Assembly (NCBI GenBank): GCA_964580815.1
Contig: CAZOLY010000070.1
Span: 1 to 16,650 of the forward strand
Direction of reading: 5' to 3'
DNA: 16,650 nucleotides
Source: G020354785 sp964580815
GTDB lineage: Bacteria > Bacteroidota > Bacteroidia > Bacteroidales > UBA10428
In this document: positions 8,454 through 14,955 of the stretch, one piece after another
Position numbering within the stretch: position 1 is the stretch's first letter
Layout of the letters: each line of letters begins with the position of its first letter
Notes under the pieces: model-generated
Databases searched by the model: none
What the model saw: only the letters and a program-made list of their open reading frames with translations
Told to the model about the DNA's origin: nothing
Translations under genes and position numbers: made by a program

Positions 8454-9656
8454 ATGAAAGCATTCATAAAAAATATGTTACTCCTGACAATTGCCGGTTT
8501 TTTTATCGGACTGGTGTTTATATCGTGTGAAAAAAAGGATGAGGGCGGGACACCGTCGATCAGTTATATAAGGCTTACCGATCCTGAGAAGGCAGATTCC
8601 CACCTGGTTGCAGCCTATATGGGTGATCTGATTGCAATTGTGGGAGAGAACCTGGGGGGTGCAAGAGAGATATGGTTCAATGACCAGGAAGCTTACCTTA
8701 CACCCACCTACATTACAGACAGGACCATTCTTGTAAATGTACCCTCTGCAGTTCCTTACGAGGTGAACAACAAGATGAAAATAGTCTTTGACGATGGCTA
8801 CGAATTATATTACGATTTTCTGATCGATGTGCCAGGGCCCGAAATATACGCTATTAAATGTGAATATGTTCCTGACGGGGGCACTGCGGTTTTAACGGGA
8901 GACTACTTCTTTGAACCAATTACAGTGACATTCCCTAGTGATCTTGAAGCGCAGATATCATCATTGTCCAAGACCGAACTCCAGGTTACCGTTCCTGCCG
9001 GCTCTACCCCGGGAAAAATAAAGATAAAAACCAACTTCGGCGAGGCTGAATCGGACTTCCTGTTCCGTGATAACAGGAATACAATTATGGATTTTGATAC
9101 TTACTTCCACCAGACATGGACTGCTCCTATTGCTTATGCTGACTCATCACCCGATCCTGCCCCGTGTTCGGGCAACTATGCAACAATTATATCTGATGAA
9201 GTTGGCAGTTATGACTGGGAAAACTATTTATCCATTCAATACTGGGCGGAAGGAGATCCCCGGGGTGACGTCCCGCTTGCAACCGGACTTATAAACGAGC
9301 TTGTCTTCAAGTTTGAAGCCAATGTCCCTGTAGAATGGCATGCCGTACGTATGGAAATTTATATGACAATATATGGTAACGGCCATGGACGTGATTCGAA
9401 TCCTCCTGCTTCTCATGCACGGTGGATGCCCTATGTTGACGGTCCCTACACTTCTGACGGCTGGATCACCGTATCCATTCCCTTAAATGAATTTATGTAC
9501 GACAAGAATGATCCTGATAACAGCGCACAGGGTTCGCGGCCGCTTGAAGATATATCCGAGCTGACGAACCTGACGATGATGGTCTTCGGTCCGGCCACCT
9601 CACCCTTCTATCCGGTAAAGATTTGCATAGACAATGTACGTATAGTACCTAAATAA
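8454..9656 (+). CDS. IPT/TIG-domain surface glycan-binding lipoprotein (SGBP-B-like, SusE position)
   Basis: A 400-residue lipoprotein. The signal peptide ends at the lipobox VFISC (Cys25); the next residues, EKKDE, fit the Lys/Asp/Glu-rich lipoprotein export signal that sends Bacteroidota lipoproteins to the outer face. Two IPT/TIG immunoglobulin-like domains follow (about 34-126, with GDLIAIVGENLGGAREIWFN, and about 127-205, with AVLTGDYFF and TPGKIKIKTNFGEAES). The C-terminal part (about 206-400) is a beta-rich domain opening with MDFDTYFHQTWTA and ending KICIDNVRIVPK; this resembles the glycan-binding domain of SGBP-B proteins, first known from a xyloglucan locus. Such proteins hold polysaccharide at the surface next to SusCD. 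The gene starts 28 bases after susD and is the last of its operon, with a terminator 47 bases past its stop. Family assignment of the C-terminal domain is from memory of motifs, so the glycan is uncertain. Confidence 0.85.
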   Translation: MKAFIKNMLLLTIAGFFIGLVFISCEKKDEGGTPSISYIRLTDPEKADSHLVAAYMGDLIAIVGENLGGAREIWFNDQEAYLTPTYITDRTILVNVPSAVPYEVNNKMKIVFDDGYELYYDFLIDVPGPEIYAIKCEYVPDGGTAVLTGDYFFEPITVTFPSDLEAQISSLSKTELQVTVPAGSTPGKIKIKTNFGEAESDFLFRDNRNTIMDFDTYFHQTWTAPIAYADSSPDPAPCSGNYATIISDEVGSYDWENYLSIQYWAEGDPRGDVPLATGLINELVFKFEANVPVEWHAVRMEIYMTIYGNGHGRDSNPPASHARWMPYVDGPYTSDGWITVSIPLNEFMYDKNDPDNSAQGSRPLEDISELTNLTMMVFGPATSPFYPVKICIDNVRIVPK

Positions 9657-9702
9657 CCGAAGGTGATAAAATTCCATATAAAGTACAGGATTAATTGAAA
9701 AG

Positions 9703-9735
9703 AAAAATCCGCAGTTTATGGCTGCGGATTTTTTT
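9703..9735. terminator. Bidirectional intrinsic terminator between convergent genes
   Basis: A perfect 12-base-pair stem pairs AAAAATCCGCAG (9703-9714) with CTGCGGATTTTT (9722-9733), with a 7-base loop. T-runs are present on both strands, so it can end the plus-strand SusCD operon and the minus-strand secreted-protein gene whose stop is at 9757-9759. Confidence 0.92.
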
Positions 9736-9756
9736 ATGCCTGTGCAGTGCTACTTA

Positions 9757-12210
9757 TTATTCCTTTATTAAAGTCCGTGTACCGGTATTTCCGTAAATAT
9801 CGGTCAGTCTCAAAAAGTACACTCCCTGTTTTATATCGCTTATATCGATCTGTAATGTGCCGGCCTGCTTATTAACCACTGTTTTTATTTCTTTACCCAG
9901 CACATCCAGGATTGCTGCCTGCACCAGCATGTCTGCATCCGGTATACAGATATAATCAGAGGCAGGCACGGGGTAAATGCTGAATTGTGATATGTCAGGG
10001 GTCCCGATACCTGATGTGCCTATATATGAATACTCAACTTTTACTGTTCCCTGTCCCGCCACAACAAATAGTTCTTTCCCGCTGAACGTTACGTTATTAA
10101 TAACGAGCTGCCATATATAGTCTCCTCCGCCTATTCCCAGCTTGAATCCCTCCAGCTGCCTTGTGCATGTCCATTTATCATCGCCGGCTGACAGGTCGCC
10201 GTGGGTGCCGTCATCATATAACTTATAGTATATGCCATCCATAAATATATAATTATCATCGCCCAGTATTTCCGGCGAATTATTGGCAACTTCAAATCTT
10301 ACTGTTACCGGTCCGCCGTAATAAATTGACTGGTTGCCCGATATTTCGTCAAAATGCCAGATGCCCGTACCGGTATTGTAAGGCAGGAAAAGCAGATAGT
10401 CATAATTTATATTAAAAGCATCCTCAGGGAATTCAAATTCCAGCTCCTGCCAGAGCCCTGTATTTGTGTAGAGTGCAGTTGAGGAGACACCAAATATAAA
10501 ATCAGAGCTTCTCACGGGCATTACCATAAATAGTCCGCTAACGGTACTGTATACATAAATTTTAACAGAAGTTATACTATCCGCATAGAATACACCTCCT
10601 GCAGGTATCATATACCCCTCGAAGATACTGTTACTGCCGGCACCATATTTCACGATATTATCGGTGCCGTTACAGGCATCTTTAGCAGGATTACCTGTTA
10701 TAACATAGCTATCATCCCCGAGTGCTCCTTTTTTCGGTGATATGCTTTCAAAGTCACAATAAGTAAAAAACTCGCCGGTATGAGGCGGATAGGGATTGTC
10801 TATTGTTTCAGTGCTGAATTCGACCACTCCGCAATCATCCATGGTGTTCCATGCCTCATCGCCTGTAGGTCCGTTTCCATCATTGACCCATGCAGTCCGT
10901 TTTCTTATGTCCTCACCTCCGTCGCGGTCCACCACATAAACATCAAATCCTATCTGCTTACCGTCTGACGGGACCAGTTCATTTGAGAACTTGTTTTCGA
11001 GCGTGCTGAGGGGAAAAGCATACTCAAATATATAATCGGGTTCATTGACGGCGTAACTGTATTCATAATACCAGCCCTGATATGATTCACCGTTAAAAAT
11101 AAAATTATCCAGGCCTTCTTCAAAAGAAGGGGCGAACTGGTAATGTCCGTTACCCGGCGTATATGTACCCTCGCCATCTTTGAGAATACTATTAACATTG
11201 AGATAAACTTCAACCTTGTCAGACATCCATTCCACCTGGGCAGGCTCACACCAGGGCGGACAAAAATCATCATCCTCAACGGTAACCATCAGGTATATAG
11301 CATACTCATCCCATGCAGCCTGCCATGTAGCAAGGTAGAGCGACGGCACTTCAGACTGGAATGGCTTCCCGATATCATTAGTTTCCACACCTGCCCATAC
11401 AGCGTCGGGGTAGCCGTCTATTGCGGGAGCCAGTCCTTCCGGCAGCTTTTTAATATACGCATCGGGAGTAAGAGCAGAACCGCCGTAAATTGTTTCGGTG
11501 GTAAACTCCACTACACCGCAATCATCCATGGTGTTCCAGGCTTCATCGCCTGAAGGGCCCATTCCATCATTCATCCATGTTGCCCTCTTTCTTATATCTT
11601 CACCTGCATCACGATCATTTATATATACATCAAATCCTATCTGCTTGCCGTCTGCCGGCACAAGTGCGTTAAAGCTCGCATCTTCAAGGCTGCTGAAGGG
11701 CAAGGCATACTCAAATATATAATCGGGATCATCAACATTATAAGCATATTGATAATACCAGCCCTGCCATGAATTGCCGCTGAAAAAGTAATTATCCACA
11801 CCTTCTTCAAATGTTGGTGAAAACTGGAAATGCCCATTTGGAAATCCTGCCGGTCCCTGTCCGTCCTCCAGTATATCATTTACATCGAGATAAAGTTCGG
11901 TCCGGTCCGACATCCAGTCCACCTGTGCCGGTTCACACCAGGGCGGACACAGGTTATCCTCCTCAACGATGATGATTATGAATAAAGCAGTATCGTTCCA
12001 TACCGCCTGCCATGTAGCCACGTCAAGGGTTGGTTCTTCAAACTGAAAGGGCTTCTCAATATTGTGCTCTTCTACGTCTGCCCATAAATCATCGGCGTAA
12101 CCGTCTATATCCGGAGCAAGTCCCTCGGGCAGCTTATAAAAAACAGCATCCTGCGCTAACGCTGACAAGCATAACAATACTGAAATTATGAAAATGTAAA
12201 GCTTAGTCAT
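9757..12210 (-). CDS. T9SS-secreted protein with two tandem CBM9-like carbohydrate-binding units
   Basis: An 817-residue secreted protein. A signal peptide covers about 1-20 (cleavage after LSALAQ). Residues 26-241 and 255-470 are two copies of one unit, ungapped and identical at 144 of 216 positions by hand count; each opens KLPEGLAP-IDGY and matches the CBM9-like (DOMON-type) beta-sandwich by its WQA-W, W/Y-rich and FEYA-P segments. Residues about 480-625 look like a galactose-binding-like sandwich (DFESI to WHFDEISG). About 630-730 holds an Asp-rich loop, YDDGTHGDLSAGDDKW, typical of extracellular anchor-type domains. Residues about 741-817 form a T9SS type A sorting domain (FSIYPVPAS, DVLGKEI, GVYFLRL, TLIKE). 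No catalytic domain is recognisable. CBM9 members are known to bind xylan and cellulose chain ends; use in xylan capture is inferred from that and from the divergent xylose genes. The protein should be exported and attached to, or released from, the cell surface. Confidence 0.88.
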   Translation of the reverse strand: MTKLYIFIISVLLCLSALAQDAVFYKLPEGLAPDIDGYADDLWADVEEHNIEKPFQFEEPTLDVATWQAVWNDTALFIIIIVEEDNLCPPWCEPAQVDWMSDRTELYLDVNDILEDGQGPAGFPNGHFQFSPTFEEGVDNYFFSGNSWQGWYYQYAYNVDDPDYIFEYALPFSSLEDASFNALVPADGKQIGFDVYINDRDAGEDIRKRATWMNDGMGPSGDEAWNTMDDCGVVEFTTETIYGGSALTPDAYIKKLPEGLAPAIDGYPDAVWAGVETNDIGKPFQSEVPSLYLATWQAAWDEYAIYLMVTVEDDDFCPPWCEPAQVEWMSDKVEVYLNVNSILKDGEGTYTPGNGHYQFAPSFEEGLDNFIFNGESYQGWYYEYSYAVNEPDYIFEYAFPLSTLENKFSNELVPSDGKQIGFDVYVVDRDGGEDIRKRTAWVNDGNGPTGDEAWNTMDDCGVVEFSTETIDNPYPPHTGEFFTYCDFESISPKKGALGDDSYVITGNPAKDACNGTDNIVKYGAGSNSIFEGYMIPAGGVFYADSITSVKIYVYSTVSGLFMVMPVRSSDFIFGVSSTALYTNTGLWQELEFEFPEDAFNINYDYLLFLPYNTGTGIWHFDEISGNQSIYYGGPVTVRFEVANNSPEILGDDNYIFMDGIYYKLYDDGTHGDLSAGDDKWTCTRQLEGFKLGIGGGDYIWQLVINNVTFSGKELFVVAGQGTVKVEYSYIGTSGIGTPDISQFSIYPVPASDYICIPDADMLVQAAILDVLGKEIKTVVNKQAGTLQIDISDIKQGVYFLRLTDIYGNTGTRTLIKE
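10801..11448 (-). repeat. Second copy of the CBM9-like coding duplication
   Basis: This segment encodes residues 255-470 of the secreted protein and matches the copy at 11488-12135 without any gap. Long exact DNA blocks remain, for instance around the shared MDDCGVVE codons near 10831 and 11519, which points to a fairly recent duplication or ongoing gene conversion. Confidence 0.9.
11488..12135 (-). repeat. First copy of the CBM9-like coding duplication
   Basis: This segment encodes residues 26-241 of the secreted protein. Both copies are 648 bases, offset by 229 codons, leaving a 13-residue linker. Surface-facing residues differ more (for example the hydrophobic strand at 76-81 against 305-310), while CPPWCEPAQ, DGKQIGFDV and GDEAWNTMDDCGVVEF are kept almost unchanged. 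Confidence 0.9.
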
Positions 12211-12468
12211 GATTGAAATTATTTAATGACATGTTAATAGAGTCAGATTAATTACAGGTTTAATAATTATTATACGGACCAATTAATGCAAAATAATATT
12301 GCATTTAACAAATATTTCAGCCAATATACTAATTTCAAGGATATTAACGATTTAAGTTTTGATTTTTTTAATTAATCCTCTACAACTTCTGATAAAACTC
12401 AGCCTTAATATTACGAATAGTGATTTAATTTTATCCACTTACCCTAATATTATTATATCTTTAAAACC
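12211..12468. other. AT-rich part of the divergent spacer between the secreted-protein gene and the xylose cluster
   Basis: No reading frame here resembles a protein. A 7-base inverted repeat, AATGCAA (12285-12291) and TTGCATT (12299-12305), lies 75 bases upstream of the minus-strand start and could be an operator for the secreted protein. I could not find a convincing minus-strand TTTG / TAnnTTTG promoter. Confidence 0.5.
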
Positions 12469-12504
12469 TTTACAAATAATATAAGGTAAAATTTTATTTG
12501 TAAA
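12469..12504. promoter_or_regulatory. Inverted repeat overlapping the regulator promoter; candidate operator
   Basis: Perfect 11-base arms, TTTACAAATAA (12469-12479) and TTATTTGTAAA (12494-12504), flank 14 bases. The right arm covers the -33 element of the promoter at 12497-12528, so a protein bound here would block RNA polymerase. A further direct repeat is embedded: units at 12486-12499 and 12500-12513, each starting GTAAAATT, match at 13 of 14 positions. The Nudix-type regulator encoded just downstream is the natural candidate ligand, giving autoregulation; that link is inference. Confidence 0.6.
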
Positions 12505-12528
12505 ATTATATTTCGCAGGGTAAATTTG
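12497..12528 (+). promoter_or_regulatory. Bacteroidota-type promoter for the xylose cluster
   Basis: A TTTG -33 element (12497-12500) and a perfect TAnnTTTG -7 element, TAAATTTG (12521-12528), are separated by 20 bases, matching the established Bacteroidota housekeeping consensus. Transcription would begin near 12533-12536, leaving a leader of about 27 bases to the ATG at 12562. This places the alternative TTG codon at 12526 inside the promoter itself. Confidence 0.72.
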
Positions 12529-12561
12529 CGCAACCTTGAAAGCCAATATAACATTTATAAT

Positions 12562-13302
12562 ATGCAGCGTGCTTTAAATCCACATATCTCGGTTGATTGC
12601 GTAATATTCGGTTTCAACGGCAACAAATTACAGTTGCTGCTGATAAACAGGGATATGAGGACTGCCTCCTCAAATGAGACCATTCCTCTCAAACTGCCGG
12701 GAGACCTTATTCTTAAGGGAGAGCCCCTTCACGAGTCGGCAAAGAGAATTCTAAAGGAATACACGGGGCTGGACAATATCTTCCTCCAGCAACTAGCTGT
12801 GTTTGACAATCCGCAAAGGCTCAGCGACAAAGAAAACCTGGACTGGCTAAGGGTAACATCGGGACTGCCCGATATCGACAGGGTAGTGACCATAGCCTAT
12901 TATTCGCTTATAAAGCTTGACATGAGCCACAGGACTGAACTCTCAATTGTTTATGATGCAAGGTGGTATCCTGTTGATGCCGTGCCCCGGCTTATTTTTG
13001 ACCATAATAATATCCTGGAATCGGGACTAAAGACCCTGAGGAAGGCTTTCCTCACAGACCCGCTTTGTTTTGAGCTGCTGCCCGTAAAATTTACTATAAA
13101 CCAGCTTCAGAAAATATATGAAATAATACTGGGATGCGAACTTGACAACAGGAATTTCAGGAAGAAGATAAACAGGCTTGACTATATTATCCCGCTTAAC
13201 GAGAAGCAGAAAGGTGTGAATCATAAGCCTGCGAGGTTTTATGTTTTTAATAAAAAAAGATACAATAACTTTAAAAAGGCCCATACCGGATTTTTAATAT
13301 AA
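12562..13302 (+). CDS. xylR: Nudix-derived (NrtR/AraR-like) transcriptional regulator of xylose genes
   Basis: A 246-residue cytoplasmic regulator. The N-terminal Nudix-fold domain (about 8-145) begins SVDCVIFGFNGNKLQLLLINR. Its Nudix box (47-70) is eroded: the consensus Gly is Asp48, the Glu of the Arg-Glu pair is Ile63, and one metal-binding Glu is Tyr67, so hydrolysis is unlikely and the fold probably serves as a sugar or phosphosugar sensor. A winged helix follows (about 175-230, FTINQLQKIYEIILG, DNRNFRKKINRL, KPARFYVF), as in NrtR and in the Nudix-family arabinose regulator AraR of Bacteroides. It is followed by xylB after 50 bases and then xylA, the same order known for Bacteroides xylose clusters, which supports a XylR role. 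The reading frame stays open to a TTG at 12526, but that codon forms part of the -7 promoter element, and ATG 12562 gives the family's normal N-terminus. Confidence 0.85.
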   Translation: MQRALNPHISVDCVIFGFNGNKLQLLLINRDMRTASSNETIPLKLPGDLILKGEPLHESAKRILKEYTGLDNIFLQQLAVFDNPQRLSDKENLDWLRVTSGLPDIDRVVTIAYYSLIKLDMSHRTELSIVYDARWYPVDAVPRLIFDHNNILESGLKTLRKAFLTDPLCFELLPVKFTINQLQKIYEIILGCELDNRNFRKKINRLDYIIPLNEKQKGVNHKPARFYVFNKKRYNNFKKAHTGFLI

Positions 13303-13352
13303 AAATATTATATTGCCATCATAAACTAACTATTTAAAACAAAGAATAAACT

Positions 13353-14834
13353 ATGTATTTACTTGGATTTGATGTTGGCAGCTCATCAGTAAAAGCTAGC
13401 TTAATTGAAGCCGAAACAGGCAGGTGCGCAGGAACGTCCTTCCAGCCGAAGAAAGAGATGAAAATGATTGCCCGTAAGCAGGGGTGGGCCGAGCAGGATC
13501 CGCAGATGTGGTGGGATAACCTGAAGCTTGCATTGTCGGATGTATTACGAGAGTCAAAGGTCAGTGCCGGTGATATAAAAAGTATAGGTATATCATACCA
13601 GATGCACGGGCTGGTAATTGTTGACAAAGACATGAAAGTGCTCAGGCCCTCGATAATATGGTGCGACAGCAGGGCTGTTGAAGCAGGTAACAAGGCTTTT
13701 AACGAGCTGGGACATAAAAGGTGCCTTGAGAACCTCCTTAACTCACCGGGCAACTTTACCGCTTCAAAGCTGAAATGGGTTAAGGATAACGAGCCTGATA
13801 CTTACCGTAAAATCTATAAAATAATGCTCCCCGGTGATTATATTGCCGCGCGCCTCACCGGTGAAATCAAGATGACCGTATCGGGATTGTCCGAAGGGAT
13901 ATTCTGGGATTTTAAAAATAATAATCCCGCAGATTTTTTATTTGACCATTTCGGATTTGATAAAGATCTCATTCCCGATATTGTGCCGACCTTTTCGGAG
14001 CAGGGCACAATAACAAGGGAAGCGGCAAGGGAGCTGGGACTGTCTGAAAAAACTACAGTCAGCTACCGCGCCGGGGACCAGCCCAACAATGCTTTTTCAC
14101 TTAATGTTCTCAATCCAGGTGAAATTGCTGCTACAGCGGGCACTTCGGGAGTAGTGTATGGCATAAGCGATGAAATAAAATACGAGCCTCAATCAAGGGT
14201 AAATACCTTTGCCCATGTTAATCATTCGGCAGACAAAACGCGCCTGGGGGTTCTTTTGTGCGTAAGCGGCACGGGCATCCTTTATTCATGGCTTAAACAC
14301 AATGTTATGGAAGGAAAAGATTATGATGAGATGAACCGGCTGGCAGAAGAAATGCCTGTGGGAAGCGATGGCCTGTATGTTCTTCCCTTTGGCAATGGTG
14401 CCGAGCGCCTGCTGCTGAATAAAGATATAGGATGCACGTTTGCAAATATAAATTTCAATAGGCATACGAAGTCCCATCTCCTGCGTGCTGCCCAGGAAGG
14501 AATAGTATTTGCGCTCAAATACGGGCTCGAGATCATGGAAAACATAGGCATAAAACCGCGCATAATACGGGCAGGCCATTCCAATATGTTTCTTAGCAAA
14601 ATATTCAGGAATACACTATCCGGACTGACAGGGGCATCCATCGAGCTGTATGATACAGACGGTTCATTAGGTGCTGCAATGGGCGCCGGTGTAGGTTCAA
14701 AAGTATATAAAACCTGTGAAGAGGCCTTCAGCAGCCTCAAAAAGATAGCAGAGGTCGGGCCCGACATAAAGAACAGACAGCTTTATACAGATGCATATAA
14801 TAAGTGGATAGCTGAACTGAAAAAGAGAATATAG
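13353..14834 (+). CDS. xylB: Xylulokinase
   Basis: A 493-residue FGGY-family sugar kinase, normal in length. The N-terminal actin-like domain opens with the phosphate-binding loop FDVGSSSVKAS (Asp7). The substrate region shows YQMHGLVIVD (residues 82-91), which matches the QMHG motif of xylulokinases, and IIWCDSRA (101-108). The predicted catalytic base is Asp242 in RAGDQPNNAFS. The second domain contains the ATP-binding TAGTSGVVYG (261-270) and DGSLGAAMGAG near the C-terminus. It phosphorylates D-xylulose to D-xylulose-5-phosphate using ATP, feeding the pentose phosphate pathway. It lies 50 bases after the Nudix regulator and 121 bases before xylA, all on one strand. No terminator separates it from the regulator, so they probably share a transcript. 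All key motifs are present; other FGGY substrates are possible but the xylA neighbour makes xylulose by far the best choice. Confidence 0.95.
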   Translation: MYLLGFDVGSSSVKASLIEAETGRCAGTSFQPKKEMKMIARKQGWAEQDPQMWWDNLKLALSDVLRESKVSAGDIKSIGISYQMHGLVIVDKDMKVLRPSIIWCDSRAVEAGNKAFNELGHKRCLENLLNSPGNFTASKLKWVKDNEPDTYRKIYKIMLPGDYIAARLTGEIKMTVSGLSEGIFWDFKNNNPADFLFDHFGFDKDLIPDIVPTFSEQGTITREAARELGLSEKTTVSYRAGDQPNNAFSLNVLNPGEIAATAGTSGVVYGISDEIKYEPQSRVNTFAHVNHSADKTRLGVLLCVSGTGILYSWLKHNVMEGKDYDEMNRLAEEMPVGSDGLYVLPFGNGAERLLLNKDIGCTFANINFNRHTKSHLLRAAQEGIVFALKYGLEIMENIGIKPRIIRAGHSNMFLSKIFRNTLSGLTGASIELYDTDGSLGAAMGAGVGSKVYKTCEEAFSSLKKIAEVGPDIKNRQLYTDAYNKWIAELKKRI

Positions 14835-14866
14835 ATTTATTAACAATATTTCATAAAAAAGTTAGC

Positions 14867-14883
14867 GTAAAATGTACGTTTAC
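14867..14883. promoter_or_regulatory. Imperfect palindrome upstream of xylA; candidate operator
   Basis: GTAAAATGTACGTTTAC has 5-base inverted ends (GTAAA and TTTAC) around a GTAC centre. It lies 72 bases before the xylA ATG. Its GTAAAAT half also occurs twice in the element upstream of the regulator gene (12486 and 12500). A near-consensus -7 box, TATATTTC at 14889-14896 (7 of 8), follows, though no TTTG is found 20 bases before it. A separate, regulated xylA promoter is possible. Confidence 0.42.
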
Positions 14884-14955
14884 CTTTTTATATTTCGGTT
14901 AAATTATTATTTTTACAGTTTCTCAGAAAATTATTAATACAATAAACAAACAAAT

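Noticed and set aside
12526..12561. TTG start extending the Nudix regulator by 12 residues
   Set aside because: The TTG lies inside a perfect -7 promoter element, so it would be upstream of the transcript start; the ATG at 12562 also fits the family N-terminus better.
14321..14767. 148-residue minus-strand open frame over xylB
   Set aside because: It mirrors conserved FGGY kinase codons and has no recognisable protein features.
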